Shown: in pieces, positions 1 through 6,018 of the stretch | Position numbering within the stretch: position 1 is the first letter of the stretch | Layout of the letters: the number at the start of each line of letters is the position of its first letter | NCBI GenBank assembly: GCA_905207535.1 | Contig: CAJLLX010000051.1 | Coordinates: forward strand, 1 to 12,685 | Direction of reading: 5' to 3' | DNA: 12,685 nt | Origin: an uncultured Muribaculaceae bacterium | GTDB lineage: Bacteria > Bacteroidota > Bacteroidia > Bacteroidales > Muribaculaceae | Program-made: the position numbers and the translations under genes | The notes under the pieces: model-generated | The model's database searches: none | Told to the model about the DNA's origin: nothing | Seen by the model: only the letters and a program-made list of their open reading frames with translations

Positions 1-988
1 TGAGGTCGAGCTTGAGGCTGTAACCTGCGAAAATCTCGTGGCTGCCCGACGAGGCCTTGGCTATGGCCGAGGTGGCGTACTCGTAGGTGTAGCCGAGATA
101 GAAGTTTTTAAATTCGGCTGCAAGCACCAGATACACAGCGTCTTTCCAGCGATAACCGAGACCGGCGGTGAGAAACTTGTTGTAGCGGCAGCGGGCCGTG
201 AGCTCGCCTGTGGTGAAGGTGAAATCGGTCTTCACCAGCACCGAAGGCATCACTTCAAATAACGTGTTTTTTATCGGAATATTGCTTCCGGCCATAAAAT
301 ATAAGGTGCGTCCGATGTTGAACTCATAGTTGCGCTCCGAGCCCCCTTCGCCGCTTTCGGCGTTCATCTTCACCGAAGGTGAGGTGAGGTGAGTGCCCGA
401 GATGCCGGCCCAGAACCATTTGTGGGTGTACATCAGGCCAAACCCCACATCGAAGGCGTTGCCGTGGATGTCGCTCTCGGGGATAGCTTCGTCCGACGAC
501 TCGTGGTAGTCGTCATCGTCGGGGATGTAGACTTCCGAGCCCTTGAACGACTGGTCGACGAATCCTATCTGGGCGCCGAGAGAGAGCACCCCCTTGAAGA
601 GCTTGAGCTTATAGCCTATCTGGGCGCCGAGATTCATATTCTTGTACAGACCCATGCTCTCCTGCTGCATCACCAGGCCCACTCCGAAACGCTTGCCCAG
701 AAATTTGAAGGGCATGTCGGCCGCCACAAGGAAGGTGCGGGGTGCCTTGGAGATCCCCACCCACTGCATGCGCATGCCGCCGCGGATCTTGAGCAGGTCG
801 GTGGTGCCGATGGCGCCGGCGTTGTAGTAGTTGGGCACCTCGAAATACTGCGCGAACTGCGCGTCGGTCTGTGCCATGGCCTCCACCGTGGCCAGCGCCG
901 GCAGCAGAAGCAGCACAAGCAGGCGCAGCCTCGTCAGGGAGGCTGTCAGGCGGCTGCAGATGCGTATGTGGGCTGATGGATGTGGCAC
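1..988 (-). CDS. PorP/SprF family type IX secretion-associated outer membrane protein (partial, runs off left edge)
   Basis: The reading frame is open from a GTG at 988-986 to the window edge (329 codons, no stop seen), so the C-terminal end is missing. Residues 1-39 form a signal peptide: an arginine-containing start, a leucine-rich core (LLVLLLLPALA) and a cleavage site at AMA|Q. The mature protein opens with QTDAQFAQYFEVPNYYNAG, the N-terminal signature of the PorP/SprF family, in which a DxQFxQY motif is followed by asparagine-rich text. It continues as alternating beta-barrel strands and reaches SGSHEIFAGY, which in this family lies near the C-terminus, so little is probably missing. Family members are outer membrane barrels that work with type IX secretion and anchor or receive its cargo. 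An internal ATG at 877 would remove the signal peptide, so the GTG is preferred; an in-frame TAA (the porT stop) lies just upstream. porT ends 12 nt upstream, suggesting one operon. Whether this is the core PorP of a porPKLMN operon or a cargo-linked paralogue cannot be told without the DNA to the left. Confidence 0.85.
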   Translation of the reverse strand, partial: MPHPSAHIRICSRLTASLTRLRLLVLLLLPALATVEAMAQTDAQFAQYFEVPNYYNAGAIGTTDLLKIRGGMRMQWVGISKAPRTFLVAADMPFKFLGKRFGVGLVMQQESMGLYKNMNLGAQIGYKLKLFKGVLSLGAQIGFVDQSFKGSEVYIPDDDDYHESSDEAIPESDIHGNAFDVGFGLMYTHKWFWAGISGTHLTSPSVKMNAESGEGGSERNYEFNIGRTLYFMAGSNIPIKNTLFEVMPSVLVKTDFTFTTGELTARCRYNKFLTAGLGYRWKDAVYLVLAAEFKNFYLGYTYEYATSAIAKASSGSHEIFAGYSLKLDL

Positions 989-1000
989 GGTGTGAAGGGT

Positions 1001-1750
1001 TTATTCAAAGTAAAATGTGAGCACCACCATGCGCGTGGTGGCTTTCTTCACCGAGTTGCTCACCCCAAGGCGCAGCGGGTCGTCGACCAGGTCGGGACGG
1101 TCGTGCTGCAGGGCATCGGTGAGGCCGAAGCAGAATTTTAGCTCTGGAATCAGCTTGAAATAAGGGAGATAGATATCGCAGCCGAAACCCACGGAGACGA
1201 AAAACTCGGTGGTCTTGGTGCGCAGGAAGTCGGCGCGCTTCTTCATCACATCGAAGGCCGGCATCACACCTCCCACTATGTAAGGGCGGATATTGCGCAT
1301 GCGCTGCGCCGAAAATTTCAGATCTAAAGGCACCACGATGTAGGCCGACTTGAGGTCCTGACGCTCCACCTCCTCCTCCCCCTCCGGGGCCGAGGTGTTG
1401 CGGAAACGGATCAGGCGGTTGCCGAAGTAGATGCCAGGGGTGAGGCGAAGGCTGAAATAGTCGTTCAGCCTGAGATTGAACAGGCCGTTGACGCAGAATC
1501 CCGGCGAGAAGTCGGGCTGCTCCATAAACCATGTCTTGCCGTCCTCGGTGGTGAAGCCGTTGTGGTGGAAAGTGTAGTCGAAGGTGTTGAGGCCCACCGA
1601 AAAGCCTAAGTGCCAGCGACGCATGTCGCTGTAGGGGCGGTTAAGCACCTTGTCGTTGAGCTTGGCGGCGCACACGCCGGGAGCTGCCGCTGCAAAGGCA
1701 AGCAGCAGAAGCAGAAATGTGCGGATATGATGGCTTTTTCGGTAACTCAT
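1001..1750 (-). CDS. porT: PorT-like type IX secretion outer membrane beta-barrel protein
   Basis: This 249-residue protein has an N-terminal signal peptide: positive SYRKSHHIR, a hydrophobic stretch at about residues 11-26, and likely cleavage near VCA|AK. It is followed by NRPYSDMRRWHLGFSVGLNT at about 37-56. That segment (RPY-D, then W/F-HFGF-like, then GLNT-D) is the recognisable start of PorT/SprT, the outer membrane component of type IX secretion. The rest reads as an eight-strand-type barrel (YFSLRLTPGIYFG, YIVVPLDLKFS, IRPYIVGG, FFVSVGFGCDIYL) and ends in an aromatic residue motif, LTFYFE, as outer membrane barrels do. The length is close to that expected for PorT. The ATG at 1750 gives a complete signal peptide. 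The gene leads the unit that continues into the PorP/SprF-family gene and is divergent from the lipoprotein gene at 1885. I see no clean TAnnTTTG box in the 134-bp divergent gap. A generic outer membrane beta-barrel (PorT-family, OmpW-like) protein is the alternative reading. Confidence 0.8.
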   Translation of the reverse strand: MSYRKSHHIRTFLLLLLAFAAAAPGVCAAKLNDKVLNRPYSDMRRWHLGFSVGLNTFDYTFHHNGFTTEDGKTWFMEQPDFSPGFCVNGLFNLRLNDYFSLRLTPGIYFGNRLIRFRNTSAPEGEEEVERQDLKSAYIVVPLDLKFSAQRMRNIRPYIVGGVMPAFDVMKKRADFLRTKTTEFFVSVGFGCDIYLPYFKLIPELKFCFGLTDALQHDRPDLVDDPLRLGVSNSVKKATTRMVVLTFYFE

Positions 1751-1884
1751 TGCATAATTAACGGCATCCGGCCCCGATTTATTGCACGCACGCGAGGCGA
1801 CAGAGGGAGAAATTAACGCTGTTAAATAATCTTAAAGCCCTCCGCACGCCTCTCCCGCGATTGTTAATCAATTAAAAGACTATA

Positions 1885-2328
1885 ATGATACGAGAGATGA
1901 AAAACGACCTGCAACACGAGATACTGGCCCGCAAACTGGGCCGAATGGTGGCATGTGCCATCCTCTTTATAGGTGCGCTCACTGTGGCTGTGGGGCTCAC
2001 GGCATGCGACTATGACGACGATCCCTACGATACCCGCGACGACTGGTATCTGAGCGGAGTGTGGGCCAACGAGATGTATCCCGACGAGAATATGGTGTTT
2101 TACGACGACGGCACCGGCTACTGGGAGTCGATGACCACCTACGATTATCTCGACTTCGACTACTATTGCAACGGCGGCAACATCTATTTCACCTTCTACC
2201 CCGTAGGCAATCCCTCCTACACGCTCAATGCCTTCATCGACATGCGCAACGGCACCCATATGGCCATCACCTGGCCGCCGTCGTCGATGTTCGGCGCCAC
2301 CACTATCTATTATTATCGGGTTGATTGA
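1885..2328 (+). CDS. Small orphan lipoprotein, probably surface exposed
   Basis: I do not recognise the family. The 147-residue product has a hydrophobic stretch (about residues 22-37) ending in the lipobox LTAC with the cysteine at residue 41, so it should be cleaved and lipidated. The signal has an unusually long N-region of 20 residues; in-frame ATGs at residue 5 (1897) and residue 21 (1945) are alternative starts, and the first is kept because the later ones remove the basic KLGR segment. Right after the cysteine comes DYDDDPYD. An acidic run here resembles the Bacteroidota lipoprotein export signal that sends lipoproteins to the cell surface; that link is inference. The mature part is only about 107 residues and rich in Tyr, Trp and Asp (WYLSGVWANEM, YDDGTGYWES), with alternating polar and aromatic residues that suggest a small beta-sandwich or lipocalin-like barrel. 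It is a single gene, divergent from porT and convergent with tRNA-Pro. Confidence 0.75.
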   Translation: MIREMKNDLQHEILARKLGRMVACAILFIGALTVAVGLTACDYDDDPYDTRDDWYLSGVWANEMYPDENMVFYDDGTGYWESMTTYDYLDFDYYCNGGNIYFTFYPVGNPSYTLNAFIDMRNGTHMAITWPPSSMFGATTIYYYRVD

Positions 2329-2329
2329 C

Positions 2330-2381
2330 CTCCCCGCAGGCTCTGTCACACCGCGTGCAGTGATCTCCCCGCAGACTCTGT
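2330..2381. repeat. Two 17-nt imperfect direct repeats just after the lipoprotein gene
   Basis: The unit CTCCCCGCAGGCTCTGT occurs at 2330-2346 and, with a single G-to-A change at its eleventh base, at 2365-2381, a period of 35 nt. The first copy begins 2 nt after the lipoprotein stop codon. The function is unknown. They may be remnants of a local duplication in the 3' flank. Confidence 0.6.
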
Positions 2382-2410
2382 TTTGGTCAGGCCCCGAGCC
2401 GGCAAAACAG
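2378..2410 (+). other. Stem-loop downstream of the lipoprotein gene, possible weak terminator
   Basis: CTGTTTTG (2378-2385) pairs with CAAAACAG (2403-2410). A second inner pairing, GGC (2390-2392) with GCC (2398-2400), is separated from the outer stem by an internal loop. There is no clear T-run after it on the plus strand, so it is not a convincing intrinsic terminator. It may instead protect the 3' end of the lipoprotein mRNA. Confidence 0.3.
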
Positions 2411-2438
2411 GTGTGTCCCGTATTTGTCCCGTTTGTAA

Positions 2439-2477
2439 AATTGAAATCGCCCGTAGGTTGCTGACCTACAGGCGATT
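2439..2477 (-). terminator. Rho-independent terminator of tRNA-Pro
   Basis: A 14-bp stem with one central mismatch is formed by 2445-2458 and 2464-2477, closing a 5-nt loop. Read on the minus strand it lies 13 nt after the tRNA 3' end and is followed by a T-rich stretch (TTTCAATTTT). The plus-strand side lacks a T-run, so it fits termination of the tRNA transcript better than of the lipoprotein gene. Confidence 0.6.
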
Positions 2478-2490
2478 ACTCTCAAGTGAG

Positions 2491-2563
2491 TCGGGGTGAG
2501 AAGACTCGAACTTCCGACCTCCACGTCCCGAACGTGGCGCGCTGCCAACTGTGCTACACCCCG
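2491..2563 (-). tRNA. tRNA-Pro, anticodon CGG
   Basis: On the minus strand the sequence folds as a full cloverleaf of 73 nt. The acceptor stem is CGGGGTG (2563-2557) with CACCCCG (2498-2492), and A is the discriminator base at 2491. The anticodon stem is CCACG/CGTGG with loop TTCGGGA, giving anticodon CGG (codon CCG). The T arm is GGAAG-TTCGAGT-CTTCT. The D stem GCAC/GCGC holds one A-C mismatch at the pair corresponding to 12-23, mildly unusual against the commoner GCGC/GCGC. CCA is not encoded (CTC follows), as is usual in Bacteroidota, so it must be added by nucleotidyltransferase. It is a lone tRNA gene with its own terminator. Confidence 0.95.
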
Positions 2564-2584
2564 ATGGTGCTTGTCAAAGTGCTC

Positions 2585-2652
2585 TCGCGCCGGGTGCGCG
2601 ATGCTTTTTCCCTAACGGCTAATGGCTTCCCTGAGGGAGGCTTAATGCCGTT
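2585..2652 (-). other. Two stem-loops in the 5' leader of tRNA-Pro
   Basis: Between the promoter-like box and the tRNA lie two hairpins. The larger (2614-2652) has an outer stem AACGGC/GCCGTT and, beyond an internal loop, an inner 7-bp stem 2625-2631/2635-2641 containing one G-U pair. The smaller (2585-2601) pairs TCGCGC with GCGCGA around a 5-nt loop. They would be in the precursor removed by RNase P. Their purpose is not evident: leader folding, RNA stability, or remnants of an earlier terminator. Confidence 0.45.
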
Positions 2653-2668
2653 TTCGCTTTGAAGCGCA

Positions 2669-2701
2669 CAAAGGTAAGAATTATTTTTCAAATACCACCA
2701 A
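2669..2701 (-). promoter_or_regulatory. Putative Bacteroidota sigma-ABfr promoter for tRNA-Pro
   Basis: On the minus strand TACCTTTG (2676-2669) matches the -7 consensus TAnnTTTG exactly. A TTG at 2701-2699 lies 22 nt upstream, slightly farther than the usual 19-21 nt. A closer TTTG (2692-2689) is only 12 nt away, too near. Transcription would begin near 2662, giving a leader of about 100 nt before the mature tRNA. The remaining stretch up to 2815 shows nothing I can name; in particular, no good terminator is seen after the MATE gene. Confidence 0.5.
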
Positions 2702-2815
2702 TCTCAGGCGTATTTTTTGAATCATTTTTTTTGAGCGACCTCACCTTGCGATAGTTCCGCGGCGTTGAGCGCTATCTTCGCCAGGCAACTTTGAGACTTT
2801 ATTATATGCTGGCAG

Positions 2816-4195
2816 TCAGACGGTTTCGCTCGCGGAAGCATCCGGCTCCATGCGGCGCAGGCGGGGGAGTGCGTATGCCATAATCAGGGCGGTGGTGATG
2901 GTGGCGAAGACGTCGGAGATATAATAGGTGCTCCACACGCCGTCGAGTCCCATGCGTCCGGGAAGCCACAGCAGCAGCGGTATGAAGAAGATCACCTGGC
3001 GGGTGAGGCTGAGGAAGATCGAGAGCCCTATCTGGCCGATGCTCTGGAAATAGGTGGTGCTCACTATCTGGAAGCCGACTACGGCAAACACCATCATGCC
3101 GGTGCGCAGAGCGTGGGAGGTGTATTCTATCAGAGCGGCGTCGGTGACGAATGCGCGGGCTATGAGATGGGGGCACAGCTGGGCGGCGGCCCATCCGGCG
3201 AAGCTTACGGCGGTGGAGGCTACCACGGCTATCTTGTACACGCCGAGCACTCGGTCGGGGCGGTTGTGGCCGAAGTTGTAGCCGGCTATCGGCTGCATAC
3301 CCTGGCAGATGCCGAGGATGATGGAGACCATCACTGCGGAGAAGGTCACAAAGATGCCGGAGGCGGCGATGGCCTCCACGCCTCCGTATTGCAGCAGCGA
3401 CCGGTTGATGACTATGTTGATGAGGCATGTGGCCACATTGACTATCGAGGGGGCTGCGCCGATGCCGATGATGCCCCACACCACTTTGCCGCTCAGCCGG
3501 TAGATGCCGCGGCGGAAGGTCACGGGCCCGTTGCCGGGGCGGAAGAAGTGGTACATCACGAACACCATGCCGATGGCCATGGCTATGTCGGTGGCGATGG
3601 CGGCGCCTTTGATGCCCCAGCGGAAGACGTAGATGAAGATCGGTGCGAGCAAGATGTTGACTCCCGCACCTATAAACATGGTGACCATGGCGCGGATGGG
3701 GTAGCCCGAGGCGCGCATGATGTTGTTGAACGAGAAGGTGAGGTTGGTGAGCATCAGTCCGGGCAGGATATACATCATGAAGTCGCGGGCGTAGGGGAGG
3801 GTGACGTCGTTGGCGCCGAACCATCGCAGCACGGTGTCCATCCCCAGGGCGAAGGCGCCGATGTAGAGCGCGCCGATGACGAGGGTGAGCACCAGCGAGT
3901 TGCCCAGCACTCGGGCTGCGGCGTCGTAGTCGCGGCGCCCGAGGTGGATGCTGACGCGCGCCGAGGCGCCGGCGCCCACGAGCACGCCAAGGGCTGTGGC
4001 GATGTTCATCACCGGAAAGGTGATGGCCAGACCGGCGATGGCTTCGGGGCCTATGACCTGGCCTATGAAGATGCGGTCTACTATATTATATAGTTGCATC
4101 ACTACCATGCCGGTGACGGCGGGGAGGGAATATTTCCACAGCAGCCGTCCCACCGGCATGGTGGAGAGTTCGCGCAGATTTTCTGTATCCTGCAT
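2816..4195 (-). CDS. MATE family efflux transporter, MepA-like subgroup
   Basis: The 459-residue product is of normal MATE length (about 450) and is built of about twelve hydrophobic segments in two similar halves. Visible family marks are LYNIVDRIFIG at 35-45, the loop GAGASARVSIHLGRRD (74-89), and QGMQPIAGYNFGHN at 298-311, the duplicated-half motif of the MepA/DinF-like branch. These inner membrane pumps export cationic drugs, dyes or metabolites using a sodium or proton gradient; the substrate here cannot be told. The ATG at 4195 is chosen because the longer in-frame alternative is a TTG at 4252 that sits inside the -7 promoter box and so cannot be in the transcript. The resulting start, MQDTENLRELSTMPVGRLLW, matches the usual N-terminus of the family. 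It is a single gene divergent from the FKBP array. Confidence 0.92.
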   Translation of the reverse strand: MQDTENLRELSTMPVGRLLWKYSLPAVTGMVVMQLYNIVDRIFIGQVIGPEAIAGLAITFPVMNIATALGVLVGAGASARVSIHLGRRDYDAAARVLGNSLVLTLVIGALYIGAFALGMDTVLRWFGANDVTLPYARDFMMYILPGLMLTNLTFSFNNIMRASGYPIRAMVTMFIGAGVNILLAPIFIYVFRWGIKGAAIATDIAMAIGMVFVMYHFFRPGNGPVTFRRGIYRLSGKVVWGIIGIGAAPSIVNVATCLINIVINRSLLQYGGVEAIAASGIFVTFSAVMVSIILGICQGMQPIAGYNFGHNRPDRVLGVYKIAVVASTAVSFAGWAAAQLCPHLIARAFVTDAALIEYTSHALRTGMMVFAVVGFQIVSTTYFQSIGQIGLSIFLSLTRQVIFFIPLLLWLPGRMGLDGVWSTYYISDVFATITTALIMAYALPRLRRMEPDASASETV

Positions 4196-4249
4196 TCCAG
4201 TGAAGTGTGTGATGATGATATGATTGGCGGCGATGTCGCCCGGCGTCTG

Positions 4250-4257
4250 CAAAGATA
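4250..4257 (-). promoter_or_regulatory. Promoter -7 box of the MATE gene
   Basis: On the minus strand TATCTTTG (4257-4250) is an exact TAnnTTTG. No strict TTTG is found about 20 nt upstream, so the -33 element is weak. Initiation would fall near 4243, leaving a leader of about 48 nt before the ATG at 4195. Confidence 0.6.
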
Positions 4258-4300
4258 CAAATTTAAAATCGGTTTATCTCCACATCCTTCAGGGCGGATG

Positions 4301-4319
4301 GGGCGCTACTGCGGCGCCC
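4301..4319. other. GC-rich inverted repeat between two divergent promoters
   Basis: GGGCGC (4301-4306) and GCGCCC (4314-4319) can form a 6-bp stem with a 7-nt loop. On the plus strand it is followed by GGGGTGGTTTTAAG and a run of eight T (4336-4343), so it has terminator shape, yet no gene on that strand ends here. It lies between the MATE and FKBP promoters. It could block stray antisense transcription or bind a regulator; neither is shown. Confidence 0.35.
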
Positions 4320-4351
4320 GGGGGTGGTTTTAAGATTTTTTTTATAAAAAA

Positions 4352-4384
4352 TTTAATCTGCTCATGCTATTTTAAGTAACTTTG
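4352..4384 (+). promoter_or_regulatory. Promoter of the FKBP array
   Basis: TAACTTTG at 4377-4384 is an exact TAnnTTTG -7 box. TTTAAT at 4352-4357, 19 nt upstream, is a partial match to the -33 TTTG element. Transcription would start near 4391, giving a leader of about 90 nt before the ATG at 4480. Confidence 0.65.
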
Positions 4385-4479
4385 TGCCTCGATTATGCGT
4401 TTACGCTAATGGGAGAGGTGTGTCCGGCGCCTCCCGGATATGTGTAAATTATTGATCTTTAAAATACTGACAACTAAAA

Positions 4480-5118
4480 ATGGAAAACAACGAAAACAAG
4501 CAGCTCGACCGTCTGAGCTACGCTCTCGGACTCAGCATGGGCAACAATTTCCGTGCTTCGGGCATTGACAAAATAGATGTGGCCGACTTTGCCGACGGCG
4601 TGGCCGCTGTCTTCTACGGCTCGCAGCCCAAGATGACCTACGACGAGGCTAAGGCCGAAATCCAGGCGTTCTTCACCGAACTGGAGAAAAAGCAGCAGGC
4701 CGCTGTGGCCGAGCTGGGCAAGCAGAACAAGGAACTGGGCGAGAAATTTCTCGGCGAGAACGGCAAGCGCCCCGAGGTGCATGTCACCGACTCCGGTCTG
4801 CAGTATGAGATACTCAAAGAGGGCGACGGACCGCAGCCCGCTGCCACCGACCAGGTGGAGGTGCACTACACCGGCAAGCTCATCGACGGCACAGTGTTCG
4901 ACTCGTCGGAGGAGCGCGGCATGCCCGCCACTTTCGGCGTGACACAGGTGATCCCCGGCTGGGTTGAGGCTCTGCAGCTGATGAAGGCCGGCTCGAAATG
5001 GCGTCTTTTCATCCCCTCGAACCTGGCTTACGGCCCCAACGGCGCCCCCGGCAGCCCCATCGGCCCCAATGCCACTCTGATTTTCGATGTCGAACTGCTG
5101 AAGGTGCTCGGTAAGTGA
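4480..5118 (+). CDS. fklB: Cytoplasmic FKBP-type peptidyl-prolyl cis-trans isomerase, FklB-like
   Basis: This 212-residue prolyl isomerase matches E. coli FklB (FKBP22) in size and layout: a helical FKBP_N dimerisation domain (about 8-95, with SYALGLSMGNNFRASGI), then a C-terminal FKBP domain (about 100-210). The catalytic pocket is intact: Y130 and TG in HYTGKLIDG, F140-D141 in VFDSS, V157-I158 and W161 in QVIPGW, Y184 in NLAYG, and F202. There is no signal peptide or lipobox, so the enzyme should stay in the cytoplasm and speed up folding at proline bonds. It leads an array of three FKBP genes behind a TAnnTTTG promoter. Its TGA overlaps the GTG start of the next gene by 4 nt (GTGA), a sign of translational coupling. 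The start is preceded by A-rich CAACTAAAA rather than a Shine-Dalgarno sequence, usual for this phylum. Confidence 0.92.
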   Translation: MENNENKQLDRLSYALGLSMGNNFRASGIDKIDVADFADGVAAVFYGSQPKMTYDEAKAEIQAFFTELEKKQQAAVAELGKQNKELGEKFLGENGKRPEVHVTDSGLQYEILKEGDGPQPAATDQVEVHYTGKLIDGTVFDSSEERGMPATFGVTQVIPGWVEALQLMKAGSKWRLFIPSNLAYGPNGAPGSPIGPNATLIFDVELLKVLGK

Positions 5119-5993
5119 CACTTCGCTTCTCACATAAGCCCGTTCTGGCGGCTGTCTCGGCGCTTTCGGTGCTGGCGATGGCTGCGCAGGGGCAGGATAA
5201 ATCTGCGCAGGAGGCACCGGTGCCGGTGGCTCCTGCCGATTCATGCGCCGCGGCTTTTGCTACGGTGATGGCCGACTATCTCAAGCCCGAACTCGAGCGC
5301 AAATTTGCCGGCGACACGGCGGCTGTGACCGACTTTGTGGCCGGTGTGCGCCATGCTTTTCAGATAAAGCACGACGATGCGCCCTACTATTTCGGTGTGC
5401 GCACCGGTTTCGGCCTTATCGACCGCGTGGAGTCTATGCAGCAGATGGGTTTCCCCTTCTCTCCCGAGCAGTTTTGCGATGCTCTGGGCGAGGCTTTGCG
5501 GGGGAGCGCCATGGGCTTCGACACACAGAGCGCCGATCTCTATCTGCGCGACGTGGTGGAGCGCATGAATCCGGTAAAAGAGCCTGAGGCGCTCTCGCCC
5601 GAGAGTCAGCAGCAGTTTCTCGACGCGCAGCGCGCCCGCGAAGGAGTGCATCAGACCCCCTCGGGCCTTCTCTATGAGGTGATTACCGAGGGAGAGGGCG
5701 CCATGCCCACTGATGCCGACAAGGTGCGTGTGATGTACACCGGACGCCTGGCCGACGGCACTGTCTTCGACGAGACCGACCGCCCCGTCGAGTTCCCTCT
5801 CAAGGGCCTGGTGCCTGGATTCACCGAAGGGCTTAAACTGATGAAAACCGGCGGCGAATATCGCCTCTTCATCCCTCCGCAACTGGGCTACGGCCAGCGC
5901 GGAGCTGCGGGTGTGATACCTCCCGGAGCTGCCCTCGACTTCACCGTGCGCCTTCTCGACGTGATACCCCCGGCAAATACGACAAAACAGTAG
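5115..5993 (+). CDS. Exported FKBP-type peptidyl-prolyl isomerase (Sec signal, no lipobox)
   Basis: The 292-residue product starts at a GTG inside the fklB stop overlap. This start alone gives a full signal peptide: basic TLRFSHK, a hydrophobic core (PVLAAVSALSVLAMAAQG) and likely cleavage near residues 25-27. No cysteine follows the core, so it should be soluble in the periplasm. The FKBP domain spans about 178-285 and keeps Y208, F218-D219 and Y259 but has Phe (F236, LVPGF) where fklB has the floor-of-pocket Trp, and Met replaces His in MYTG. The N-terminal region (about 42-175) is longer than in fklB and appears to hold two FKBP_N-like units: a weak one at about 45-82 and a clearer one at about 91-130 (YYFGVRTGFGLIDRV, later FCDALGEALRG). 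It is the middle gene of the array; the next start is 25 nt beyond its stop. Family activity is prolyl isomerisation and holding of exported proteins. Confidence 0.88.
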   Translation: MTLRFSHKPVLAAVSALSVLAMAAQGQDKSAQEAPVPVAPADSCAAAFATVMADYLKPELERKFAGDTAAVTDFVAGVRHAFQIKHDDAPYYFGVRTGFGLIDRVESMQQMGFPFSPEQFCDALGEALRGSAMGFDTQSADLYLRDVVERMNPVKEPEALSPESQQQFLDAQRAREGVHQTPSGLLYEVITEGEGAMPTDADKVRVMYTGRLADGTVFDETDRPVEFPLKGLVPGFTEGLKLMKTGGEYRLFIPPQLGYGQRGAAGVIPPGAALDFTVRLLDVIPPANTTKQ

Positions 5994-6018
5994 AAATAAT
6001 ATTTTTTTTATTCTTGAT

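Noticed and set aside
2702..2815. Terminator after the MATE gene
   Set aside because: Imperfect pairings such as GATAG with CTATC are present, but there is no stable stem followed by a T-run in the right direction.
3113..4093. Long open frame on the plus strand opposite the MATE gene (326 codons)
   Set aside because: It is a His/Gly/Asp/Glu-rich antisense shadow of a well-supported transporter gene in GC-rich DNA, with no domain or signal of its own.
4196..4252. Longer MATE start at the TTG at 4252
   Set aside because: That codon lies inside the TATCTTTG promoter box, and the added residues do not resemble the family N-terminus.
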